Shown here: piece after piece, positions 44,305 through 52,528 of the stretch
Position numbering within the stretch: the first letter of the stretch is position 1
How the letters are laid out: each line of letters starts with the position of its first letter
The notes under the pieces: generated by a model
The model's input: only the letters and a program-made list of their open reading frames with translations
Told to the model about the DNA's origin: nothing
Database searches by the model: none
Source: Geodermatophilus obscurus DSM 43160
GTDB taxonomy: Bacteria; Actinomycetota; Actinomycetes; Mycobacteriales; Geodermatophilaceae
Direction of reading: 5' to 3'
NCBI RefSeq assembly: GCF_000025345.1
Contig: NC_013757.1
Location: 620,001 to 684,000, forward strand
Length of the DNA: 64,000 nt
Position numbers and translations under genes: made by a program

Positions 44305-45027
44305 GTGGCCTCCCTGGGTGCGCTGAGCGCGGCGAGCGGCCCGGGCACCCCGGTGCTCGCCGCGGACGAGGCGCCGAACCCCTGGTTCGACCCGTCGTAC
44401 GTGACCGACAACTGGGACACCATTGTGGGCCACCTCGGACAGCACGTCAGGCTCACCGTCGGGGCGGTGCTGCTCGGGGCGCTGGTCGCGCTGCCCCTGG
44501 CGCTGCTCGCCCGGCGCACCCGGCTGCTGGCCGGGCCGGTCCTCGGGTTCAGCTCGGTCGTCTACACGATCCCGTCGCTGGCCCTGTTCGCCTTCCTCGC
44601 ACCGTTCACCGGGGCGCTGTCCCCGGTCACGGTGCTGATCGGGCTGACGGTCTACACGCTCGTCATCCTGGTGCGGAACTTCCTCGCCGGGCTGCAGGGG
44701 GTCCCGGACGACGTGCGCGAGGCGGCCCGCGGCATGGGCTACGGCCCCGCGCGGCTGTTCCTCCGGGTCGACCTGCCGCTGGCGCTGCCGGCCTTCATGG
44801 CCGGCCTGCGCATCGCCACGGTCTCGACCGTCGCGCTGGTCACCGTCGGGGTGATCACCGGCAACGGTGGGCTGGGCCAGCTGATCATCGGCGGCCTCAA
44901 CGCGAACTTCTACCGAGCCGAGATCGTCACCGGCGCGGTCGGCTGCGTGCTGCTCGCGGTGGTCGCCGACGTGCTGCTGGCCGGCCTGGAGCGGCTGCTC
45001 ACCCCGTGGACGCGGGCGGCCCGGTGA
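44305..45027 (+). CDS. Opu-type ABC transporter permease (first subunit)
   Basis: 240 residues. Typical binding-protein-dependent permease of the OpuCB/ProW type, with five or six membrane helices and the EAA loop VPDDVREAARGMGYGPARLF. NPWFDPSYVTDNWDTIVGHL near the N-terminus is characteristic of the group. The GTG at 44305 follows TAGCGT by 6 nt, compatible with a leaderless transcript; the first 30 residues are not conserved and an internal start such as GTG 44353 is possible. It overlaps the second permease gene by 4 nt. Confidence 0.9.
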   Translation: MASLGALSAASGPGTPVLAADEAPNPWFDPSYVTDNWDTIVGHLGQHVRLTVGAVLLGALVALPLALLARRTRLLAGPVLGFSSVVYTIPSLALFAFLAPFTGALSPVTVLIGLTVYTLVILVRNFLAGLQGVPDDVREAARGMGYGPARLFLRVDLPLALPAFMAGLRIATVSTVALVTVGVITGNGGLGQLIIGGLNANFYRAEIVTGAVGCVLLAVVADVLLAGLERLLTPWTRAAR

Positions 45028-45755
45028 ACGCCTTCGGCGATGCGTTCGTCTACCTCAACGACCCGTTCAACTGGACCCGGCCGGGCGGCATCCTCGACCT
45101 GCTGGTCCAGCACCTGCGGATCTCCACGCTGGCCGTGCTGCTCGCCGCCGTCCTCGCCGTCCCCGCCGGGGTGCTGCTGGGCCGCAGCGGCCGCGGCGCG
45201 GGCGCGGTCGTCGTCCTGTCCAACGTCAGCCGCGCCGTCCCCACCCTCGCCCTGCTCACCGTGCTGGCAGTGACGCCGCTGGGCTTCAGCGAGACCGGCA
45301 CCGTCCTGGCGCTGGCCGCCTTCGCCGTCCCGCCGATGCTGACCAACACCTACGTGGGGTTCCGCGAGGTCGACCGTGACGTCCGCGAGGCGGCCCGGGC
45401 GATGGGCATGAGCCGCGGCCAGATGCTGACCCGGGTCGAGTTCCCGCTCGCCTCGCCGCTGGTCGCGACCGGCGTCCGGACGGCGGCGGTGCAGGTCGTC
45501 GCCACCGCGACCCTGGCCGCGCTCGTCGGCGGAGGAGGCCTCGGGCGGATCATCAACCTCGGCTTCGGTCAGCAGGACCACGGCGAGATCCTCGCCGGCG
45601 CCGTGCTGGTGGCCGCTCTGGCGCTGCTCACCGAGCTGCTGCTGGTGCTCGTCTCGACGGCGGTCACACCCGGCCTGCGCCGGTGGCCGCTGCGCCCGGT
45701 CCGGGCGGCGCGGACCGGCCGGTCGGAGCCGACGTCGTCCGGCGTGCCGCTCTGA
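45024..45755 (+). CDS. Opu-type ABC transporter permease (second subunit)
   Basis: 243 residues. OpuCD/ProW-type permease: YLNDPFNWTRPGGILDLLVQ at the N-terminus, about six membrane helices, the EAA loop REVDRDVREAARAMGMSRGQ, and ALVGGGGLGRIINLGFGQQD near the end. It partners the first permease to form the channel; the ATPase is on the opposite strand and the likely binding protein gene is 1.5 kb downstream, separated by a broken gene. Confidence 0.92.
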   Translation: MNAFGDAFVYLNDPFNWTRPGGILDLLVQHLRISTLAVLLAAVLAVPAGVLLGRSGRGAGAVVVLSNVSRAVPTLALLTVLAVTPLGFSETGTVLALAAFAVPPMLTNTYVGFREVDRDVREAARAMGMSRGQMLTRVEFPLASPLVATGVRTAAVQVVATATLAALVGGGGLGRIINLGFGQQDHGEILAGAVLVAALALLTELLLVLVSTAVTPGLRRWPLRPVRAARTGRSEPTSSGVPL

Positions 45756-46163
45756 CGGGGGCTGCTCGCTGCGACTGCCGGGGAAGCGTCTGTGGGCACC
45801 GTGCGCGTCATGGGCTACGCCAGGTGGGATGAGGAGCAGCCGGTGCTCCGGCCCATCCGCCACGCCTGGCGCGTCGAGGTCGCCCACGGCCGGCCGGGAC
45901 GCGCGCACCGCCTGGCGACGTCGCTCGGGAACACCACCTCAGGGACCGGCTGGCTGCAGGTGGCCTGCACCGCGACCACCCTGCGACACCCGTCAGCTCC
46001 CGGTGGACGACCTCGCCGGGTCCCTGCTGCGGCGTGGACGCCACCGGCTCCGCACGCTCGCAGCGGCATGGAAGTGCGTTTCGGAGGACGGCCGCCGGTC
46101 GCGATCCGGGACCCGGAGGGCGTCGCAACTGGCGCCGGCGGAGACACCCGACAGAGTGAACCG
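45756..46163. other. 408-nt spacer without a supported gene
   Basis: Open frames exist on both strands, but none resembles a known family or starts with a good ribosome site. The DNA sits between the Opu permease genes and a pseudogene and may be decayed sequence. Confidence 0.4.
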
Positions 46164-46920
46164 ATGCTGGACCAGGTGGCCGACGGCGTCTGGGTCCGGC
46201 AGAGCGAGTGGGTCTGGAGCAATGCCATCGTGGTGCGCGGGGAGGATGGGCTGATCCTGGTCGATCCCGGCATCGACGGTTCCGATCTGGACCAGCCCGC
46301 CGATGACGTGGACCGGCTCGGCATCCCGGTGGTCGCCGGGTTCTCCACCCATCCGCACTGAGACCACCTGCTCTGGCACTCCCGGTTCGGCGACCGGCCG
46401 CGCTACGCCACCCCGGCGGGCGCCCAGGCGGCCAGTGGAGCCCGGGAGTGGGCGCAGAGGATGGCGGCGGAGAGCGCGTCGGGCATCCCTCGAGCTGATC
46501 GGGCTCCTCACCCTGCTGCCCGCGGACGGGGGACCGGTGCCGGGCGAGATCGTCGAGCACCAGGCACACGCCATCGGCCACGCCGCGGTCCTCCTCGCCG
46601 ACCGTGGCGTCCTGCTCGCCGGCGACATGCTCTCCGACGTCCTGATCCCGCTCCTCGACCCTCGCCGCCCCGATCAGGTGGGCGCCTACGAGAAGGCACT
46701 CGACCGGCTGGGTGAGGCTGCCCGGCACGTCGATGTCCTGGTCCCCGGCCACGGGGCCGTTGCCGACGGTCCCCAGGTGGCGGCCCGTCTCGCCGCCGAT
46801 CACGCCTACATCGACGCGCTGCGGCGAGGAGAGGAGCCGGTCGACGCGCGTCTGGATCAGGACTGGCTCTCCGGCCCCCACCGGTCGAACCTGGAGCAGG
46901 CCCGACACGCACCCGGATGA
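46164..46920 (+). pseudogene. Metallo-beta-lactamase-fold hydrolase, broken by a stop codon and a frameshift
   Basis: The N-terminus MLDQVADGVWVRQSEWVWSN, then VVRGEDGLILVDPGIDG, is MBL-fold. At 46359-46361 the zinc motif expected as HPHWDHLLWH is interrupted by TGA in place of the Trp codon. After about 46485 the reading frame changes by +1 and continues LELIGLLTLLPADGGPVPGE, GHAAVLLADRGVLLAGDMLS, and HVDVLVPGHGAVADG, which contain the later metal-ligand His and Asp residues. Two independent lesions argue for true decay. The product would have been a soluble hydrolase of about 250 residues. Confidence 0.85.
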
Positions 46921-47227
46921 GCTCCGGCGTCCTCGCGCCCATGATCGCCACCCGGTGAGCAGGGGCCGGCGAGCCTCCGGACGGGCCGCCTCCTGCCTCC
47001 CACGCTCGCAGGCCGGCCTCGCCCGGGGGCTCACCGCGAGCTCGCGGGCTGAGAGGGGCGGGGTCCTTCCACCTGTGGACCGGCGCGTCTCCGTAACAAC
47101 CGGGCAACACCTGGCCGGTGCACGTGGCCGGGTGGGGTGAGGGGCTGTTGCATGGCGGGCGCGGGGTCCTCCCCGCCAGACACGCGCCGCGGCCGTCGGG
47201 TCGCGCGGGACACAGAAGGCGGGCCAC
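46921..47227. other. Spacer before the binding-protein gene
   Basis: 307 bases. It contains a diverged family B repeat and presumably the promoter for the lipoprotein gene. No gene seen. GAAGG lies about 10 nt before the ATG at 47228. Confidence 0.45.
46960..47071. repeat. GC-rich intergenic repeat (family B), diverged copy
   Basis: Shares CTCCGGACGGGCCGCCTCCT-like sequence, ACGCTCGCAGGCCGGCCTCGC, ACCGCGAGCTCGCGGGCTGAG and the end GGCGGGGTCCTTCCA with the copies at 10.1 and 52.5 kb. It precedes a co-directional gene. Confidence 0.5.
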
Positions 47228-48241
47228 ATGCGCAGCCGTGCACGCACCCTCGTTCCCCTCGCCGTCGCCGGGCTGCTGCTGACCGCCTGTGGCGAGTCCG
47301 GTTCCTCGGGCACCGGCGGGGCCCAGGCCAGCGGCGGCGGCGCGTCCGGCGACGCCTGCGCCCCCGTGGCCGACGACCAGCTCGTCGTGCTCGAGGACGA
47401 CAAGCAGCTGCAGAACGCGGACAACGTCGTCCCGGCGGTCAACATGGCCACCGCGATGGCCAACCCGGCGCTGCTGCCCGCCCTCGACGCGGTGTCGGCG
47501 GCCATGACCACCGAGGAGCTGATCGAGCTCAACGCCGCCGTCGACCTCGAACGGCAGAGCGCCGAGGACGTCGCCGCGGGCTGGGTCGAGGAGAACGTCG
47601 ACACCGCCGCGCTCGAGCAGGGCAGCGGCCCGATCGTCGTCGGCGGCGCGAACTTCACCGAGTCGACGATCCTGGCGAACGTCTACGCCGACGTCCTTGG
47701 CGCCGTCGGCTTCGACGCCTCGGTACGCGAGGTCGGTAACCGCGAGCTCTACCTGCCCGCGCTGATCTCCGGCTCGGAGATCCAGGTCTTCCCGGAGTAC
47801 CTGGCCACGGTGACCGACGAGCTGAACGAGCTGGCCAACGGCCCCACCGAGGACGGCCCGGCCACCGGTGACGTGCAGGAGACGCTGACCGCGCTGCAGC
47901 CGATCGCCGAGCAGGCGGGGCTGGTCTTCGGCGAGCCCTCCGAGGCCGCCGACCAGAACGCCTTCGCCGTCACCCAGGCCTTCGCCGACGACCTCGGCGT
48001 CGCCACCCTGTCCGAGCTCGCCGACGCCTGCGGCGACGGCTCGCTCGTCCTCGGCGGCCCGACCGAGTGCCCCGAGCGGCCGCAGTGCCAGCCGGGCCTG
48101 GAGGAGGCCTACGGCCTGCAGTTCGACGGCTTCCGCGAGCTGGACGCCGGTGGCCCGCTCACCAAGGCGGCTCTGCAGCAGGGCGAGATCTCCATCGGCC
48201 TGGTCTTCAGCTCGGACGGCGCGCTCGCGCAGCAGGGCTGA
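47228..48241 (+). CDS. Glycine betaine/choline-type substrate-binding lipoprotein with circularly permuted domain order
   Basis: 337 residues. A lipoprotein signal ends LLLTAC (Cys21), followed by a Gly/Ser linker. The fold is OpuBC/ProX type but its parts are rearranged. Residues about 48-124 (LVVLEDDKQLQNADNVVP, then LDAVSAAMTTEELIELNAAV) match the segment that normally ends the family. Residues 135-337 (IVVGGANFTESTILANVYAD to ISIGLVFSSDGALA) match the segment that normally begins it, and the protein stops just where the first segment would follow. So termini lie between VFSSDGAL and LVVLEDDKQ of the normal order, and no part is missing. It should serve the Opu transporter upstream, outside the membrane. 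Ligand not proven. Confidence 0.88.
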   Translation: MRSRARTLVPLAVAGLLLTACGESGSSGTGGAQASGGGASGDACAPVADDQLVVLEDDKQLQNADNVVPAVNMATAMANPALLPALDAVSAAMTTEELIELNAAVDLERQSAEDVAAGWVEENVDTAALEQGSGPIVVGGANFTESTILANVYADVLGAVGFDASVREVGNRELYLPALISGSEIQVFPEYLATVTDELNELANGPTEDGPATGDVQETLTALQPIAEQAGLVFGEPSEAADQNAFAVTQAFADDLGVATLSELADACGDGSLVLGGPTECPERPQCQPGLEEAYGLQFDGFRELDAGGPLTKAALQQGEISIGLVFSSDGALAQQG

Positions 48242-48261
48242 GCCGGCGCTCCCGCCGGCTC
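48240..48261 (+). terminator. Hairpin overlapping the stop of the binding-protein gene
   Basis: GAGCCGGC and GCCGGCTC pair perfectly (8 bp) around GCTCCC, starting within the TGA stop. A second GC-rich inverted repeat follows. Confidence 0.6.
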
Positions 48262-48509
48262 GACACCGGCCGCCCGGCGGGAGCTGCCCGCACGTGGGGA
48301 CACGGCCTCACAGGCGTCAGGCCGGTCGGCGACCGGCCGCCCCGGGACGGGCGGCGCGCGAGCGCACAGCAGCTGTCGCACCTCCACCTCCCCGTCCGGT
48401 CCCGTTCGGACTCCCCCCTCCGGGTGGGGGCCGCCGCCTGATCGCCCAGGGGGCTCAAGGGCAGCGCGCGGGCCGCCGATGGGCTCGTGACGCGCCCACA
48501 GGAGGAACC

Positions 48510-49226
48510 GTGACCATCGGCCGCCGGCGGCGAAGCCGCCACGCCACACTGCCGCGTCGGCACGCCCGGACCGCGACCCGTGCGCCGAGGCGGCTCACCG
48601 TGCTCGCGGCGGCCGTGCCCGTCGGCCTGGTCGCCAGCGTCTCGCTGGTCTGGTCCTCCTCCTACGCCGCGTTCGTCGACACGACCGCCATCCCGCAGAA
48701 CACCTGGGGGACCGGCGTCGTCGGGCTGGGCACCGACCGCGGCGCCACCGCCCTGTTCAGCACCGCCTCCGAGGGGCTGCTGGTGCCCGGCAGCTCGGGA
48801 CACAGGTGCATCACCGTCACCTACACCGGGAACGTCGACACCGCCGACACCGGAGTGCGGCTGTACGGGTCGCTCACGACGGGCAGTCCAGCGCTCGCCG
48901 CCGCGCTCCGGATCACGGTGCAGATGTCCAGGACCGAGCTGACCACCCCGCCCGACGCGGACTGCCTCCCCACCTTCGAGGCGTCGCCGTTCACCTACCC
49001 CACCAGCACCCTCGGCGCCTTCCCCTCCGGTTACGGCACGGGCCTCGGTGACGAGAACGGGGACGCCGCGGGCGACTGGCGCCCGTCCGCGACGACGGAT
49101 CGGTCGCGCACCTACAAGATCTCCTACAGCCTCCCCGCCGGCTCCTACCCCAGTGAGCTCCAGGGCAAGGAGGTCGGCATGACCTTCACCTGGGAGGTCC
49201 GGAGCGACGACACCCCCGACGCCTGA
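48510..49226 (+). CDS. Exported protein with SipW-like signal region
   Basis: 238 residues from GTG 48510, with AGGAGGA at 48500-48506. A basic N-terminus precedes a hydrophobic core (LTVLAAAVPVGLVASVSLVW) and SSSYAAFVDTTAIPQNTW, which resembles the cleavage region of SipW-dependent (TasA/camelysin-like) exported proteins, where the mature part starts near an Ala-Phe-x-Asp/Ser-Thr-Thr motif. The mature part is beta-rich with two cysteines (GHRCITVTYTGN and DADCLPTFE). Function unknown; a surface or fibre subunit is possible. No dedicated signal peptidase gene is nearby. The next gene has a similar signal region. Confidence 0.7.
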   Translation: MTIGRRRRSRHATLPRRHARTATRAPRRLTVLAAAVPVGLVASVSLVWSSSYAAFVDTTAIPQNTWGTGVVGLGTDRGATALFSTASEGLLVPGSSGHRCITVTYTGNVDTADTGVRLYGSLTTGSPALAAALRITVQMSRTELTTPPDADCLPTFEASPFTYPTSTLGAFPSGYGTGLGDENGDAAGDWRPSATTDRSRTYKISYSLPAGSYPSELQGKEVGMTFTWEVRSDDTPDA

Positions 49227-49432
49227 CGCAGCCCGTCGGCTCAAGGGCGTCCCCTGACCGGCCGATGAGGCAGGGGACCGTGGTCGGCCGAACCTGGAGG
49301 CGAGGAACCGATGCCGCAGCACCGCGCGACGACGGCCGACGGGGGGAGCGCAGCCCGCTCGCGCCGTGCCGCCACCCCCGTCGCCGCAGCCGGCGGCTGG
49401 GCGCGGCGGCACCCGGCGAGGCGGCACCCGTC

Positions 49433-51157
49433 ATGAGCGGACACCACCCCCACCCGCTCCGAGCCGGGCGTGTCCGGCTGCGGCGGCCCGCGCCCCGCGC
49501 CGTGCTGGCCGGCTGCGCAGCCCTGTTGACCGTCGGCCTGGCCGTCGCCGCACCCGGCGGGGCCTGGGCGGCGTTCACCGGCACCACCGCCAGCACGGGC
49601 AACCAGCTGGTGACCGAGGCCGCCTTCCCCGACTACCGCACCGCCGTGCAGCGGAGCGGCCCCGTCATCCACCACCCCTTCGACGACCCCTACGGCAGCG
49701 GGACCGCCGCGGCGCTCGTCGGCAGCACCGGCACGTACAACGGTGCGGCAGCAGCCTCCTCGGTCGGCACCGGGGCGATCGCGGCGAGCGCGGGAGGGCC
49801 CCGACGGGCCGTGCACTTCCCGGAGAGCGCCTACGCCGCGGCCGACGGCACGACCTCGCTCACGGGCGCCGTCACCGGCGCCAACACGGCTCCGGTGAAG
49901 CTGACCCTGGAGGCCTGGGTGCGCACCGGCCACGGCGGGGCGGTGGTGAGTCTCCTCCCCGAGGGCTCCTCCGCGACCCCCGGCAGGACCCAGCTCTACG
50001 TCAACGAACGCGGTCAGGTCTGCGTCGGCCTGACCCTGGACCCCGCGACCACCCTGCAGGAGGTGTGCGGGTACGACGCCGCCGACCCGAAGGCCTGGAC
50101 CTCCGCCGACCGGGCCAGCCCGGCCTGGCACCACCTCGTCGCGGTGATCGACCCCAGCGGCCAGCCCGGCAGTGTCCCCTGCGGCTCGGACGGGACCCAG
50201 GTGCTCGTCTACGTCGACGGCACCGTTGCCTACGACCGCGGATTGTGCGGCACCTGGCCGCAGACCGTGGCGGGGCGCTGGCGGGTGGGCACCGCCCCGA
50301 TCACGACCGACGTCATCAACCCCGACCCGGCTCAGGAGCTGGAGGGCCCGGCGCCGGACACCTGGTCCGGCGACATCGACGAGGTCGCCGTCTACGCCGG
50401 GGTGCTGAACGCCACCGAGGTCAAGAAGCACTACGACATGGGCAAGGGCACGGTCGCCGGCACCTACGCGACGTCGGTGAAGGCGTTCCCGGCCCTGCAC
50501 CTGTACTGGCAGCTGGATGACGTCCCCGGGCCCGAGGCCCGCGCCGTCGTCGACGCCTCGCCCAACGCCCGCGACGGCACCTTCTCCAGCTACCCCGACC
50601 TGGGAGTGACCGGGGCACCCACCGGGACGACGACCACCGGGACCGCGGTCAGGCTCAGGGGTGTCAACGACATCTCCACCGGCGCCAGCCGCACCACGCC
50701 CGCCGCCTTCTCCACCGAGGTGTGGTTCAACTCCTCCGGAGGAACCGGGCCGCTGGCCAGCTTCGGCCCCACCCAGACGGGCACCTCGACGGTCCCGGAC
50801 TGGGCGGTCCACCTGACCGCCAACGGGAACCTGGCCTTCAGCATCCGCACCCCCCAGCGGACGGTCCTCACCGCACGCGACCACCGCGACGGTGCGTGGC
50901 ACCTGGTGACCGCGACCATGAGCGCCGGTGGGCGCATGCGGCTGTACGTCGACGGCGTGCTGGTGGGGGAGGACGTGTCGTCCACGACGCCCTCGCCCCG
51001 CACGGGCTTCTGGCGCTGGGGTGGTGGTGGCGACTACAGCGCCTTTGCCACCCGGCCGGGAGCGGCGTTTCTCTCCGGCCGGCTGGACGAGGCGTCCGTG
51101 TACGACCGGGAGCTCACGCCGGAGGACGTCGCCATCCACTGGGGTGCCGGCTTCTGA
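49433..51157 (+). CDS. Exported protein with two LamG/concanavalin-like domains
   Basis: 574 residues from ATG 49433 (an upstream ATG at 49265 adds 56 non-conserved residues). A signal region (AVLAGCAALLTVGLAVAAPG) is followed by WAAFTGTTASTGNQL, again SipW-like. Two LamG-like jelly-roll domains follow, about residues 60-320 (LTLEAWVRTGHGGAVVSLLP, WHHLVAVIDPSGQ, VLVYVDGTVAYDR, GDIDEVAVYAGVLN) and about 345-574 (FSTEVWFNSSGGTGPLASFG, WHLVTATMSAGGRMRLYVDG, LDEASVYDRELTPEDVAIHW). Such domains bind carbohydrate or protein on cell surfaces. No C-terminal anchor is seen. It probably acts with the preceding exported protein. Confidence 0.85.
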   Translation: MSGHHPHPLRAGRVRLRRPAPRAVLAGCAALLTVGLAVAAPGGAWAAFTGTTASTGNQLVTEAAFPDYRTAVQRSGPVIHHPFDDPYGSGTAAALVGSTGTYNGAAAASSVGTGAIAASAGGPRRAVHFPESAYAAADGTTSLTGAVTGANTAPVKLTLEAWVRTGHGGAVVSLLPEGSSATPGRTQLYVNERGQVCVGLTLDPATTLQEVCGYDAADPKAWTSADRASPAWHHLVAVIDPSGQPGSVPCGSDGTQVLVYVDGTVAYDRGLCGTWPQTVAGRWRVGTAPITTDVINPDPAQELEGPAPDTWSGDIDEVAVYAGVLNATEVKKHYDMGKGTVAGTYATSVKAFPALHLYWQLDDVPGPEARAVVDASPNARDGTFSSYPDLGVTGAPTGTTTTGTAVRLRGVNDISTGASRTTPAAFSTEVWFNSSGGTGPLASFGPTQTGTSTVPDWAVHLTANGNLAFSIRTPQRTVLTARDHRDGAWHLVTATMSAGGRMRLYVDGVLVGEDVSSTTPSPRTGFWRWGGGGDYSAFATRPGAAFLSGRLDEASVYDRELTPEDVAIHWGAGF

Positions 51158-51236
51158 ACGCGGGTCCCTGAACGTCGGGGTCGGGGCGTTTCCACGCGTT
51201 CGACGATCCGTTCCGTGGTCGGAGGCCTCCGCAGCG

Positions 51237-51242
51237 TTACCC
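51237..51242 (+). promoter_or_regulatory. Possible -10 element for leaderless transcription of the DUF6779 gene
   Basis: TACCCT ends 8 nt before the ATG at 51251, and no Shine-Dalgarno sequence is present. The spacing matches other TANNNT-to-start arrangements in this window. Confidence 0.35.
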
Positions 51243-51250
51243 TGTGCGCC

Positions 51251-52429
51251 ATGCGGGGGGATCGGGACGGCGTGTCGGTGCCCCCTCCCGGACCGGATCC
51301 CGCGGGAGTGCGCACCGCGGGCCTGGTCGCGGGCTTCTGCCTGGCGGTCGCGGCCACCGTCGTCGTCTTCATCACCGAGGACCCGCGGGTGCTGCGCCTG
51401 GCCGTCGGCGCCGCGGCCTGGGCGTTCGTGCTCGCCGCGCTGGTCAGGTCCCGCTCGACCGCTGACGTCTCCCTGCCGGCCCGGGAGCAGCTCGCAGCCG
51501 CCGAGCGCGAGGCCGAGCTGCGCCTGGCCCACGAGCTGGAGCTGGGGCGCGAGGCCGCGGCCCGCCGGGAGCACGAGCTCCGGGTGGACGACCTCCGGCG
51601 CACCGCCGAGCCGTCGATGCGCGCCGAGCTCGAGGCGCTGCGCACCGAGCTGGCCCAGGTCACCGGGCTACGGCGGGAGATGAGCCAGGTGGCCGAGCTG
51701 CGTGGGGAGCTCGCCGGCCTCGCCGAGCTGCGCAGGGAGCTGGCCGGCCTCGCCGAGCTGCGCACCACCCTGGCCGAGCTGCGAACCGACGTCGGCCGGC
51801 TGCGCAGCGAGCTGACCGAGCAGCTGTCCGGCGAGATGCTCGTCGAGCGGGTCATGCTGCGGACCCAGACCACCCGGACGGCCCCCGTGGCACCGGAACC
51901 GGCCGCTCCCCACACCGTCGAGGCCGACGGCTCGGACCGGCCGGCGTCGGAGCTGACCGCCGCGCGGCCGGCCGTCCGGGTCGACGAGCCGGCCCCCGGC
52001 ACCCGCCGGCCGGAAGAGGTCCGCGTCGAGCCCCAGCGGCCGGTCGCACCACCGCCCCCGCGGGACTGGCCGGCTCGCCGGTCGCTGCTCGACGCGGCAC
52101 CCCCGCCGCACGCCGAGCCCGACCCGCCCCGCTGCCGCACCGACGACCCCCTCGCCGTGGCCGTGCCCGCCGAGCAGCTGACCGACGAGCGCCCGGTCGC
52201 CCAGTGGGAACGCCCGCCGGTCCCCGGGCTCGCGGCGCCGGTCCCGACGGCCGCGGCCCTCGCTCCGCTGGAGGGCTCCGCCCCGGTGGAGGAGGAATCG
52301 GCCAGGCGGCTGGCGGAGCTGCTCGCCGAGGGCGGCCTCACCCCGCCGTCCGGCGGTCGCCGCCGGCGCCGCTACCGCGAGGACGGCGGGAGCGACGACG
52401 TCCTGGCGCGGGTGCTCGGCCGCAGCTGA
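51251..52429 (+). CDS. DUF6779-like membrane protein with coiled coil (Rv3604c-type)
   Basis: 392 residues. Two membrane helices (VRTAGLVAGFCLAVAATVVV and LRLAVGAAAWAFVLAALV, about residues 17-70) are followed by a long charged coiled-coil region (about 80-200) with near-repeats of LAELRRELAGLAELR. The rest is proline-rich and disordered, with a basic C-terminal patch (GGRRRRRYREDGG). By position between folK/DUF3180 and the DUF2520 gene it corresponds to Rv3604c. Function unknown; the layout suggests a membrane-tethered scaffold. ATG 51251 was preferred over a start at 51215. Confidence 0.8.
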   Translation: MRGDRDGVSVPPPGPDPAGVRTAGLVAGFCLAVAATVVVFITEDPRVLRLAVGAAAWAFVLAALVRSRSTADVSLPAREQLAAAEREAELRLAHELELGREAAARREHELRVDDLRRTAEPSMRAELEALRTELAQVTGLRREMSQVAELRGELAGLAELRRELAGLAELRTTLAELRTDVGRLRSELTEQLSGEMLVERVMLRTQTTRTAPVAPEPAAPHTVEADGSDRPASELTAARPAVRVDEPAPGTRRPEEVRVEPQRPVAPPPPRDWPARRSLLDAAPPPHAEPDPPRCRTDDPLAVAVPAEQLTDERPVAQWERPPVPGLAAPVPTAAALAPLEGSAPVEEESARRLAELLAEGGLTPPSGGRRRRRYREDGGSDDVLARVLGRS

Positions 52430-52439
52430 ACGGCCTCCT

Positions 52440-52527
52440 GCCGGGGCCCGACGTGGCCCCGTCCCGGGTCCCGCCCCGAGCTCGCGAGGGGTGGGGAGGA
52501 CGGGTCCTTCCACGGCGGGGGTCCTCT
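52440..52527. repeat. GC-rich palindromic intergenic repeat (family B) between convergent genes
   Basis: Contains CCCGTCCCGGGTCCCGCCCC, GAGCTCGCGAGGGGTGGGGAG and GGACGGGTCCTTCCACGG, close to the copy at 10.1 kb. It separates the DUF6779 gene from the broken SDR gene, which end towards each other. Confidence 0.65.
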
Positions 52528-52528
52528 C

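Noticed and set aside
46359..46361. Selenocysteine at the TGA in the MBL-fold gene
   Set aside because: The family has Trp at this place (TGG to TGA is one change), no SECIS-like hairpin was seen directly after it, and a second frameshift shows the gene is decayed.
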